From Novosphingobium ginsenosidimutans (GTDB lineage Bacteria > Pseudomonadota > Alphaproteobacteria > Sphingomonadales > Sphingomonadaceae): 64,000 bases of DNA. A program made the translations under genes and the position numbers. Below are positions 17,112 through 24,622 of this stretch, one piece after another (the stretch's first letter is position 1; every line of letters begins with the position of its first letter). The stretch is from contig NZ_CP042345.1 in NCBI RefSeq assembly GCF_007954425.1, positions 1,054,001-1,118,000 of the forward strand, in the 5' to 3' direction. The notes under the pieces are model-generated. The model was not told where the DNA came from and ran no database searches. It saw only the letters and a program-made list of their open reading frames with translations.

Positions 17112-18455
17112 CTACTGCCCGCTTATCCGGAGCCGCCGGTTCAGCCGGTCGATCCGATCTTGAAGCTGAGCTTGATTGCGCGCCGACAAGTTGCCCGCGC
17201 GGTCATGTGGCATGTTTCGTTCGCGATAACGGATCGAGTTAAGCTCGCGCCGGACGCTCGTCAGTTCGCCTCGGGTCAGCTGGCGCTGGGCATTGGCAGA
17301 GCGGATGTATTGCTCAAGCCAGTTGACCTGGCTCTGGATGCCCCGACTGGGCCCATTCTGGCCGTCACCCGAGCCATAGCCTGAGGTTGCGATCCAGCGG
17401 CCGCGGCTGTCGTAGTAGCCATAGGTTGCGCCCGGCACCCAGCGTCCGTTGCTATAGTAGCCTGGATGGGGATCTTGGATCCAAACCCCGCTGGCATCTC
17501 GGTGGCCGCTAGCCGCGCCCTCGACCCAGCGTCCGCGCTGGTCATAATGACCGATGGCCAAGCCGGCGACCCAGCGGCCCCGCTGGTCGTAATATCCGCT
17601 GGCGGTGCCTGCGATCCAGCGGTCGTCGCTGTCATAGTATCCGCTTGAAGAGGCCGGGATCCAGCGGTTCTGGCCGTCAAAGCTGCCGCTGGCAGTGCCA
17701 TCATCGCGATGCGGCACCCAATTGTTGCGGGCGTCATAGTGGCCGTTTGGCTTACCTGCGACCCAGGTGTTATCGCGATCATAGTATCCGGTCGCGCGGC
17801 CTTGCTCGACCGAGGTGGCATGCCACAAGCCGCGGGTATCGTAGTAGCCATAGGCATCGCCGCGACGCGCATTTTGGCCGTCTGAACTGGCGATCCAGTG
17901 GCCGTTGCCATCGTAGCGGCCGTCTTGCGATCCGGCGACCCAGCGATCGTTGCGGTCATAATAGCCGTTGGCCGAAGCCGGGATCCAGCCAGCCTGGTCG
18001 CTATAGCGCACGTCGACCCGGGTCGGGCCGGTATTGGCGACCCAGCGGTTGTTGGAATCGTAGTGCCCGTTAGGCGCCCCGTCGATCCAGCTGCCTTCGC
18101 GGTCATAATAACCCTGGGCATCGGCCGAACTGGCATTGGTGGCATGCCAGCGCCCGTTGTCGTCGTAATAGCCATAGGCGTGATGACAATCGTTTGACGG
18201 CTTGGACAGCTGATTGCCAAGCAAGGCTCCACCGGCCGCGCCGATGACAGTGCCAATTACGCGGTTGCCGTTACCGGCTACCACGTTGCCCAGCACGCCG
18301 CCCACGCCTGCGCCGGCTACAGTAGCGGCTACCCGGGTGTTGCGCTGACGGTCACAGCTGGATTCGGTCTGTTGCTGGTCGCGTGACTGGGCGCTCGCCA
18401 CAGCCGGAACCAATGAAATGGCGGCAATGCCTGCCATCAGAATATGCCTTCGCAT
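17112..18455 (-). CDS. Exported glycine-zipper protein with 16 tandem GYYD/W repeats
   Basis: The ATG at 18455 has AGGAGA upstream and begins a clear signal peptide (RRHILMAGIAAISL...VASAQ). Next is a glycine-zipper two-helix segment (VAGAGVGGVLGNVVAG, VIGTVIGAAGGALLGNQL) like that of the 17-kDa surface antigen/YMGG family. From about residue 95 come sixteen imperfect repeats of a 15-residue core, roughly G-[YH]-Y-D-x-x-[GN]-R-W-[VI]-A-G-x-x-x; several carry short inserts. The C-terminal 75 residues are charged and helical (coiled-coil-like, SQVNWLEQYIRSANAQRQL). It is probably an outer-membrane-associated envelope protein. The function of the repeats is unknown. Confidence 0.8.
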   Translation of the reverse strand: MRRHILMAGIAAISLVPAVASAQSRDQQQTESSCDRQRNTRVAATVAGAGVGGVLGNVVAGNGNRVIGTVIGAAGGALLGNQLSKPSNDCHHAYGYYDDNGRWHATNASSADAQGYYDREGSWIDGAPNGHYDSNNRWVANTGPTRVDVRYSDQAGWIPASANGYYDRNDRWVAGSQDGRYDGNGHWIASSDGQNARRGDAYGYYDTRGLWHATSVEQGRATGYYDRDNTWVAGKPNGHYDARNNWVPHRDDGTASGSFDGQNRWIPASSSGYYDSDDRWIAGTASGYYDQRGRWVAGLAIGHYDQRGRWVEGAASGHRDASGVWIQDPHPGYYSNGRWVPGATYGYYDSRGRWIATSGYGSGDGQNGPSRGIQSQVNWLEQYIRSANAQRQLTRGELTSVRRELNSIRYRERNMPHDRAGNLSARNQAQLQDRIDRLNRRLRISGQ

Positions 18456-18570
18456 GTTGTGTCTCCTGGATGAACGGTTGCTCACCACACGAAACCCAAA
18501 CACTGCTCCGGCTTAATTGTTCCATGAAAATAAAGTAAATCAGACTATTACCTTAGAACTTTTCAATAGA

Positions 18571-18605
18571 ATCAGCACCCCCTTCATATAAAAGGGGGTG
18601 CTGAT
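18571..18605 (-). terminator. 14-bp perfect hairpin after csbD
   Basis: ATCAGCACCCCCTT (18571-18584) and AAGGGGGTGCTGAT (18592-18605) form a perfect stem with a 7-base AT-rich loop. It lies downstream of the leftward csbD-like gene and upstream of the repeat-protein gene. It likely terminates the csbD transcript, although the following bases are only mildly T-rich. Confidence 0.7.
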
Positions 18606-18644
18606 GATTGGGCTATGACTTTGCAGTAGCTCCGCGGGCCTGCT

Positions 18645-18827
18645 TCAGAGCTTGTCGCCAAACGCCCCCTTGGCGGCCCCGGCGATTTTCTGGGCCTGGC
18701 CCTTGGCGCGCTGTGCTGCACCCTTTGCAATCATGGCTGGCTTGTCAGTCTTTTCGCCGACCGCGATCTTGGCCTTTCCGATCGCATCGTTAGCGGACCC
18801 TTTGGCCTTGTCGATAAATTCACCCAT
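18645..18827 (-). CDS. CsbD family stress protein
   Basis: A 60-residue protein with the CsbD pattern: MGEFIDKAKGSANDAIGKAK at the start and IAKGAAQRAKGQAQKIAGAA in the second half, rich in Lys and Ala with spaced Gly, soluble and probably disordered or helical. CsbD-like proteins are abundant general-stress proteins of unknown mechanism. An AGGAGA precedes the ATG. It lies in a leftward group with another small stress-type gene and the repeat protein. Confidence 0.88.
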   Translation of the reverse strand: MGEFIDKAKGSANDAIGKAKIAVGEKTDKPAMIAKGAAQRAKGQAQKIAGAAKGAFGDKL

Positions 18828-18934
18828 GTCAGTTCTCCTGAGGTCCGCGCAGAAATCCGCACGGAGTACCGGCGCCAGCCAGTTCGGCCGACGTCATTTC
18901 GATCTGGTATGTGGAAAGCGGTAAGCCCGCCGCA

Positions 18935-19126
18935 TCAGCCGCCGACGTTTATGCCACCTAGCGAACCCAGCACGCCGAAGGCTCGGAGCAGCCACAGGAT
19001 CACGGCTATCACGACCACCCAATTGAGGATGTTCTTGATCTTGCCGTCCATTGGCAGGTAGTTGTTGATGAGCCACAGGACCACGCCGACGACGATCAGC
19101 ACGATTATGACGTTGATAAGAGGCAT
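18935..19126 (-). CDS. Thivi_2564-type small membrane protein
   Basis: A 63-residue protein with two membrane helices: MPLINVIIVLIVVGVVLWLI, then NYLPMDGKIKNILNWV in the loop, then VVVIAVILWLLRAFG. This matches the small family known as Thivi_2564 membrane proteins, often found beside CsbD and other stress genes. Its role is unknown. It probably belongs to the same stress-induced leftward cluster as csbD. Confidence 0.85.
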   Translation of the reverse strand: MPLINVIIVLIVVGVVLWLINNYLPMDGKIKNILNWVVVIAVILWLLRAFGVLGSLGGINVGG

Positions 19127-19573
19127 GTTTGGTCCCCGCTAGCTTCGAGAAGTCAGAGCGGATGCCCACTTCACGGAAAGAACCGACGATCCGGCAGATT
19201 GTTCCATCAGCGGATCAGTTCAAACTTCGCTGGGTCTTCCGGCGCAGTGTACAGCCATGCATTGCAAAGCGAGCTCCCGATCGGAGCGCTGTGAAGGTGG
19301 ACTTAGCGCTATTGTCCGCAATGTCGTCGCAACCGGGCAGTTCACTCTTTAGGCACAAGTTCACAAATGTGGACATCGGCAGTGTAAGCCGAGATCCGGT
19401 TGTCGACAACTTCGGTACGCAGCTCAATGTTAGCAGATTAAACGCTTGGCGTTTCAGTGGTTTCGGAGCAATGCCGGCTCCAAGGCCAAGATTCGGCTAA
19501 AGGCTCCGCCTCGCGATAAGCGAGGCTTTGGGTGGTGGGGGCACATAAACCGTGCCTCAATAGGAGACCGCCC
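19127..19573. other. Intergenic region before the DUF2924-recombinase pair, with a hairpin
   Basis: About 450 bases with no convincing gene. A perfect 7-bp hairpin (GCCTCGC 19508-19514, GCGAGGC 19520-19526) followed by TTT lies 45 bases before the DUF2924 start. It could be a terminator of an upstream transcript or part of the recombinase recognition region. The segment around 19310-19360 (TGTCCGCAATGTCGTCG) resembles one near 29521 (TGTCCGCAATGTTGTCG), so both may be remnants of one dispersed sequence. Confidence 0.45.
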
Positions 19574-20017
19574 TTGCTATTGACACCTGACACCAACCCG
19601 TCTGATCAACTCGCAAAACACCTGGCGGCGATCGCTGATCTGCCCGCCGCGGCGCTACGCGAGGAATGGGTTCAACTGACCCGGCGCATAGTGCCCAAAG
19701 TCAGTCCCAGCGTGCTGCGCTTGGCAGTTGCTTGGGAAATCCAAGCCAAGGCTCATGACGGTCTCTCGGTCGCAACGTGCCAGCGGCTCGAACAGCTCGC
19801 GCGGGCCAAGACCCTCGCTCATGGTACCCAGCTTGGCGTGCGGTTGGAGCGCGAGTGGAGGGGCACGCTGCACATCGTCACAGTCGATAAGGACCATGGA
19901 ATTCGCTGGAACGATCGCGAGTGGTCCTCGCTCAGCGAAGTAGCGCGTGCGATTACCGGCACGCGCTGGTCGGGGCCTGCCTTCTTCGGCCTGAAGCAGA
20001 AGCGGCGCGCCGCGTGA
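19574..20017 (+). CDS. DUF2924 domain protein, partner of the serine recombinase
   Basis: About 147 residues beginning with TTG at 19574, chosen because an AGGAGA lies eight bases upstream; a GTG at 19532 is less likely. It matches the DUF2924 pattern: LPAAALREEWVQLTRR, the LRLAVAWEIQAKAHDG helix, LAHGTQLGVRLEREWRGTLH, then GIRWNDREWSSLSEVARAIT and TRWSGPAFFGLK. DUF2924 genes are regularly found just upstream of large serine recombinases. They are suspected to be accessory DNA-binding or directionality factors. Its TGA overlaps the GTG start of the recombinase (GTGA), so the two are translationally coupled. Confidence 0.85.
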   Translation: MLLTPDTNPSDQLAKHLAAIADLPAAALREEWVQLTRRIVPKVSPSVLRLAVAWEIQAKAHDGLSVATCQRLEQLARAKTLAHGTQLGVRLEREWRGTLHIVTVDKDHGIRWNDREWSSLSEVARAITGTRWSGPAFFGLKQKRRAA

Positions 20018-21669
20018 AGGAAATCCGCTGCATAATTTACACGCGAAAGTCGAGCGAAGAAGGCCTCGACCAAGACTTCAATTCGCTCCACGCCCAGCGT
20101 GAAGCCTGCTCGGCTTACATTGCCAGTCAGGCGAGTGAAGGCTGGTTGCTCTTGCCCGAACGTTATGACGACGGCGGTCTGTCTGGCGGCACCCTGGAAC
20201 GACCAGCTCTCCAGCGTCTGCTATCCGATATCGCCACCCGCGAGATCGACATCATCGTCGTCTACAAGGTTGATCGACTGACTCGCTCGCTGCTCGATTT
20301 TGCCAAGCTGGTCGAAGCCTTCGACAAAGCTGGTACAAGCTTCGTTTCAGTAACACAGGCGTTTAACACGACGACCAGCATGGGGCGACTGACGCTCAAT
20401 ATGCTGCTTTCCTTCGCCCAATTCGAGCGCGAGGTAACCACGGAGCGGATCCGTGACAAGATCGCCGCCTCAAAAGCCAAGGGCATGTGGATGGGCGGGA
20501 CGCCCCCGCTGGGCTACCGTCCTGATGGCCGCAGCCTAGCAATAGTCCACGAACACGCGGCAATCGTTCGAGAGGTCTACGCGCGATATCTTACGATCGG
20601 TAATGTAAGACATCTTGCTGAGCAGCTTCAGGCTGATCGGATAGGCGCTCCGGTGCGCCATAGCGGCAAGGGAAGCCCATTCGGAGGGCGGCCGTTCACA
20701 CGCGGGCAGCTTTACGCGATCCTCAAGAACCCGGTCTATCTGGGCCGGATCGCACACAAGGGCCGTACCTTCGAAGGCCGCCATCCTGGTATCATCGCGC
20801 CTGTGCAGTGGGATGCGGTTCAGAAGAAACTTGCGGAGAACGTTCGCGGCCAACGTCAGGGGAGACGCCCACAGGAAGGGCTTCTAGTCGGTAAGCTCTT
20901 TGAAGCCGGCAAACCGCTTGTCGCCACGTATACGAACAAGGGCACGGTCCGTTACCGCTATTATGTAAGCCGAACGAAGCATTTCGATGCGTCTCCCGAA
21001 GGTATGCGCATTCCTGCTGGCGAGATCGAAGGCGTCGTGGTCGATTTAGTCGCCGGTCTGTTCGGCGATGCAGTGGGTTTGCTCGATAAGCTGGGCGCGC
21101 AGCTGGACTCAAGCAACATTGCATCGGTGATGAGCACATGTGCTGAGCTAAGCGTAACCTTGAAGGGGACCCGGCGCAGCGAAGTTAGATCTGTGCTGGA
21201 TTGTGTCCAGATCGAGTCAGGCCGCATCAGGATCGATCTCAGTTTGCCCGAATTGCTGCGGTTGCTCGACCTCACTGGCGCTAGCCAGAAAGCTGCTTGT
21301 TTCAGTGTCATGGTTCCAGTTCATTTGACAAGGACTGGTCGGGTGGTCCGTCTGGTCGATCGAACAGGAATTGTCGCGGCAGCGCGCGCTCCCGATCTTG
21401 CACTCGTTGCACTTCTCGCCAAAGCGAGGCGCTGGTGGGGACGCCTCGCCGACGGCGAACTTAATGTCCAGTCGCTGGCAGCAGAGGAAGGGGTGAGCCC
21501 CTCATGGATGATCAGGGTCGTTCGCTTGGCTTTTCTTTCCCCAAGCGTAGTTGAAGCGGCGCTTGAGGGGACCCTCAGGGCTGAGATCAACGGCACGATG
21601 CTAGTCCAAAAAGATGCGGTATCGGCTTCTTGGGCGGAACAGGAAACGAGATTGCTCGCATTCACCTGA
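20014..21669 (+). CDS. Large serine recombinase
   Basis: About 551 residues from GTG at 20014. The N-terminal resolvase domain has IIYTRKSSEEGLDQDFNSLHAQREAC (catalytic Ser about residue 13), IDIIVVYKVDRLTRS, and LTLNMLLSFAQFEREVTTERIRDKI. A recombinase domain (MWMGGTPPLGYRPD, RHLAEQL, GRPFTRGQLYAILKNPVYLGRIAHKG) and a zinc-ribbon/beta-rich region follow, and a C-terminal helical tail extends from about 400. Such enzymes integrate and excise phages or islands between att sites. Only DUF2924 is with it, so what it mobilises is unclear. The ORF is intact. Confidence 0.93.
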   Translation: MKEIRCIIYTRKSSEEGLDQDFNSLHAQREACSAYIASQASEGWLLLPERYDDGGLSGGTLERPALQRLLSDIATREIDIIVVYKVDRLTRSLLDFAKLVEAFDKAGTSFVSVTQAFNTTTSMGRLTLNMLLSFAQFEREVTTERIRDKIAASKAKGMWMGGTPPLGYRPDGRSLAIVHEHAAIVREVYARYLTIGNVRHLAEQLQADRIGAPVRHSGKGSPFGGRPFTRGQLYAILKNPVYLGRIAHKGRTFEGRHPGIIAPVQWDAVQKKLAENVRGQRQGRRPQEGLLVGKLFEAGKPLVATYTNKGTVRYRYYVSRTKHFDASPEGMRIPAGEIEGVVVDLVAGLFGDAVGLLDKLGAQLDSSNIASVMSTCAELSVTLKGTRRSEVRSVLDCVQIESGRIRIDLSLPELLRLLDLTGASQKAACFSVMVPVHLTRTGRVVRLVDRTGIVAAARAPDLALVALLAKARRWWGRLADGELNVQSLAAEEGVSPSWMIRVVRLAFLSPSVVEAALEGTLRAEINGTMLVQKDAVSASWAEQETRLLAFT

Positions 21670-21683
21670 AGGCATCCCGACAT

Positions 21684-21723
21684 TCTTGCAACTGCAAGAC
21701 AAAGTACGGACGCCAGAAGGCGT
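21684..21723 (+). terminator. Two small hairpins after the recombinase gene
   Basis: TCTTGC/GCAAGA (21684-21699, AACT loop) and ACGCC/GGCGT (21710-21723, AGAA loop) lie 15-54 bases after the recombinase stop. Together they could terminate its transcript. Neither is followed by a T-run. Confidence 0.4.
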
Positions 21724-21935
21724 CACACTTTACTGTCACCTCGTCTACTTTTCAGGGATCTCGGCGTAGCATGTCTGAAGTCTGACATGGCAGACGTTCT
21801 TTGCGCCAAACTTTATCCCCCAAACAAGCCATTCGTTTTGCAGGTTTCCGCCATTTTGGGACGACAGGTTTCAGGGCCGCCAACCGCAGGGCTGTTCGGC
21901 AGCTTTGTGGGGTAAGCGGACACACAGTGAGGAGT

Positions 21936-22661
21936 TTACCGGACTAGGATCGTGAAGAGCCACTGACCGAACGCGCGTTGAATACCACGATCAAAGAACA
22001 TGACTTCAAGTACCTGTTCAAAGACCAGTGCGGGTGCGACGATAAGCCACACTGGATGGACTGCGCCATATCTCAACTTGTCACGCCCAGCGGCGACCAA
22101 GATGGGCGAGTAAGCCAGTACGAGGGCGAACCAGATATCGGGGTTTGGCACAGCTGGGAACCAGTGGCGCAGACGAAAGAAAGCCGGCCACAGCAACTGA
22201 ATAGTTGCCAGCATCACGAGACGTTTGTGCCAGTCAGCCTGCCGTCGGGCGGCGATCGCTGCGGCAACGAGCAGAACAAAGAGGCCAAGGCCCGTCGCAG
22301 TCCCTGACAAAGCCGAGGTCGCGGCAGTGCCAATCTCGACTATATCTCTTTTGGCAGCCCAGACTGCCGTGGCTATGCCGCTAGTCCATACGACCAAGGA
22401 AAGCGGCAGCGCTGCTTGCCCAATTTGCCGATGGATCGATGTCCGTTGCTTTCTGACAAGAAGCGCCTGCGCAATGAATGAAAGTACCCAAGCGAACGCA
22501 GACGCGCCGTGGAGATGGATATACCAGGGCGCCGAGAAGGTTCCGCGAACCATTGGAGCGGCATAAGTCACACCGAAGCCAAAGCCGACTACGACAATGC
22601 CGGCTAGTCCAAACCCAGTGTAGAAGAGCGTGGCTCGATCACGCAGCCATGGATTCGCCAT
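21936..22661 (-). CDS. Uncharacterised seven-helix membrane protein
   Basis: A 241-residue protein with about seven membrane segments. Features are WYIHLHGASAFAWVLSFIAQALLVRKQRTSIHRQIGQ, with His-rich loops, and ARRQADWHKRLVMLATIQLL. This arrangement of histidines in helices 2 and 4-5 is reminiscent of DUF2306-like or cytochrome-b561-like membrane proteins, but I do not recognise a defined family. It stands alone, leftward, upstream of a DUF5694 gene on the same strand (120 bases apart). Confidence 0.65.
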   Translation of the reverse strand: MANPWLRDRATLFYTGFGLAGIVVVGFGFGVTYAAPMVRGTFSAPWYIHLHGASAFAWVLSFIAQALLVRKQRTSIHRQIGQAALPLSLVVWTSGIATAVWAAKRDIVEIGTAATSALSGTATGLGLFVLLVAAAIAARRQADWHKRLVMLATIQLLWPAFFRLRHWFPAVPNPDIWFALVLAYSPILVAAGRDKLRYGAVHPVWLIVAPALVFEQVLEVMFFDRGIQRAFGQWLFTILVR

Positions 22662-22780
22662 TCTTCAGTTCCCCGAGGCAACTTGCCGCAGGTTTCTGGC
22701 CTCTGCAATGTAATCGGCCTCGGCTGGCTGATTTGCCAGCAATATTGGGGAAAGTCGAATGGCGGCCTTCCAGATCGACG

Positions 22781-23887
22781 CTATCGCGCCAGCACGCCAG
22801 CCGTGTCCACCACTTGGACGTCGACCATCATGCCAAGATAGGCGTCAAACCAAGGCTTGTGCGCCGAGCCTACAATCACAAGCACGCGCCTGCCGGGGAA
22901 CCGAGCGGCAACTTCCCGGATATTGGCGACCATGCGGAGATTGCGCGTCTCCCACAGTGCCACGCGGCGGCGGCCAACCTGATTGGGGCTTGGGCGGTTC
23001 AGCATGTTGAGCCATTGCCCATCGGCGTCCAAACGGCCAGCGGCCGCGCTGTTGAGCATGCGGTATGTCGCCAGGGTCTGGTCGGATGTGCCAAGATTGC
23101 GGGAGGCTTCGGCCAAGGCCTTGAATTTTGGATCGGCGAGCAATTCGGCAAGCCAGGGCTCCGCCATGAAGTCTTTTATTGGCTGGTCCATTGCCGGATC
23201 CCAATCGTCGCTCTGATCGTCGGTGGGCTGTACTCGTTCCAGCCCCAGGCGCACGGCCAAACGCGCTGCAATCAGGTGATTTTCATTGGGGCGGGCGGCA
23301 AAGGCATCAAGCTCGCGGGCCAGAAGCTTCGATATGCTGGCATCTGCTTTACGTTCTGCCGGTTCCAGTCGCCACCATTGCACCAACGCGGAATTCGGAT
23401 CGCCGGCGGCAACAAACAGCGCTGCCAGCCGCCGCCGCTGTTCGGGCGTGGGTGCCTTCGGCCAAGCGGCCAAAGTGCGGCGCACCTCGGCTTCGGCCTG
23501 CGGCATATCCATCGCCAGCGTAACGCGTGACATTCCGGCAAGCGCCATAGCCCGGCCGCCGTAGGTTGCTGCCACGTCAGGGTGGGTTGCCCGATAGGCC
23601 CACATCGTGTCGATGCCGGGCCCAGTTAGGGCCTCGATGGCAATGGCATCAGGTTTGAACCCGGCGAGCCGATCAAGCAGCGGCTCCAGCACTGACGGGT
23701 CCCAGTTCTCAGGCGTACCGCTGAGGTGGGGTGTGCCCAATACCATGATCTGCGTTGGTTCACCGATATGAACCTGGTGGTATGTGCGCGGATCGAAAGT
23801 GACCGCAGGGTCCTTCGCGCCAACCGGTGGAGCCGCGATCAGGCATGCCAGCGAAATGGCTAGAGGCAACATTCGAAATCCCTGCAT
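22781..23887 (-). CDS. DUF5694 domain exported protein
   Basis: A 368-residue protein with a signal peptide (MLPLAISLACLIAAPPVGAK). The mature part starts with HIGEPTQIMVLGTPHLSG and ends with RRVLVIVGSAHKPWFDAYLG, the two motifs that define DUF5694, a group distantly related to the TraB/GumN putative peptidase fold. The middle is helical and Ala/Leu-rich. A GAGG precedes the ATG at 23887; an ATG at 23872 is the alternative. Function is unknown, and it is probably periplasmic or a lipid-facing hydrolase. Confidence 0.75.
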   Translation of the reverse strand: MQGFRMLPLAISLACLIAAPPVGAKDPAVTFDPRTYHQVHIGEPTQIMVLGTPHLSGTPENWDPSVLEPLLDRLAGFKPDAIAIEALTGPGIDTMWAYRATHPDVAATYGGRAMALAGMSRVTLAMDMPQAEAEVRRTLAAWPKAPTPEQRRRLAALFVAAGDPNSALVQWWRLEPAERKADASISKLLARELDAFAARPNENHLIAARLAVRLGLERVQPTDDQSDDWDPAMDQPIKDFMAEPWLAELLADPKFKALAEASRNLGTSDQTLATYRMLNSAAAGRLDADGQWLNMLNRPSPNQVGRRRVALWETRNLRMVANIREVAARFPGRRVLVIVGSAHKPWFDAYLGMMVDVQVVDTAGVLAR

Positions 23888-24390
23888 TATTGCCTCATCC
23901 GATAAGCGCGGCGCCTTACTGTATTACGTAACCATAACAGCTCCACTCGATCGGTCAATCTCAAGCGCATCGTCTCGCATGAACGCGGGCGTCCGCTTTG
24001 TTGGGGGAAAGAGACTTAGGTGCGCGCAGATCTAAAAGCGAAGAGTTGGACGATCTTGAATCGCAGCCTCTAGCGGCAGTCAATCAAGTAGCAGACATTG
24101 GTTGAAGGTTCGCAACGACCGTTTTTTAAAAGTTATGGAGCTGCTCGCGCGATAAGAGCTTCCGTGGAAGTTGAAGTGAGGTGCTGGCCTTATAGATTCG
24201 CAAGAATATGGCGTACAGGAGCGGCCGGAAAGGGAATGCAATCGCTACATCCACGTCGGGGGGCTATAGCCGCTCAATATCCAAGAATTCTTGCATCCGC
24301 CATGCTGGCAGGCACCACGTGGTCGTCTGGATTGACCCGCGGACTGCCCGCATCGCGTCATGAGCTGAGCCAGCACCTCACCGTGCGCCC
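23888..24390. other. Non-coding stretch
   Basis: Five hundred bases upstream of the DUF5694 gene and downstream of the metallothionein-like gene. Open frames here have compositions unlike real proteins. I see no RNA gene. It must hold the promoter of the leftward DUF5694 gene near its left end. Confidence 0.4.
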
Positions 24391-24483
24391 TTACTTGCCG
24401 CAGCGGCAGTTAGGACCGCACTTGCAATCAACGCAGGTGCAAGTGGGCTTGCAGCGCGCATCATGTTCTTGCTGAGTGGTCAT
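24391..24483 (-). CDS. Metallothionein-like Cys-rich peptide, 30 residues
   Basis: A small gene read on the minus strand from ATG at 24483 to TAA at 24391, with AAGGAG seven bases before the start. The 30-residue product has seven Cys in the order C-x3-C-x-C-x2-C-x-C-x3-C-x-C (residues 11, 15, 17, 20, 22, 26, 28), in CKPTCTCVDCKCGPNCRCGK, and no aromatic residue. The Cys-x-Cys pairs and Lys/Gly spacing are typical of metallothioneins, which bind Zn(II), Cd(II) or Cu(I) through thiolates. It stands alone between a non-coding stretch and the beta-lactamase-family gene. Codon-level integrity and the ribosome-binding site make it very likely real. Confidence 0.85.
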   Translation of the reverse strand: MTTQQEHDARCKPTCTCVDCKCGPNCRCGK

Positions 24484-24532
24484 TTCATTTCTCCTTTGTG
24501 AGTTTGCGAGGATTTCTGTTTATGCTTGGCGA

Positions 24533-24573
24533 CGATTGCCGGCTTGAACGAAATGGCTAAAATCAGGCAATCG
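24533..24573. repeat. 8-bp inverted repeat upstream of the metallothionein-like gene
   Basis: CGATTGCC (24533-24540) and GGCAATCG (24566-24573) are perfect complements 25 bases apart, 50-90 bases upstream of the metallothionein-like start and 50 bases downstream of the hydrolase stop. It may be a hairpin ending the hydrolase transcript or an operator. The sequence alone does not decide. Confidence 0.4.
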
Positions 24574-24622
24574 TAGCGCGACCTCGGCACGATCAACGCA
24601 AGGGGGGCGCGGCGATAACTGG

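Noticed and set aside
17160-18256. Long open frames on both strands through the repeat protein gene
   Set aside because: They are shadows of the 45-base repeat structure in other frames; their compositions are repetitive and they lack signal, start and domain evidence.
18300-18460. Could the tandem GYYD repeats be a CRISPR array or other DNA-level repeat?
   Set aside because: The repeats are in frame, diverge at synonymous sites, and encode a conserved peptide motif; there are no constant repeats with unique spacers.
24098-24475. A + strand frame of 125 codons over the metallothionein-like gene
   Set aside because: It has no ribosome-binding site or recognisable domain and overlaps antisense the Cys-rich gene, which has both.
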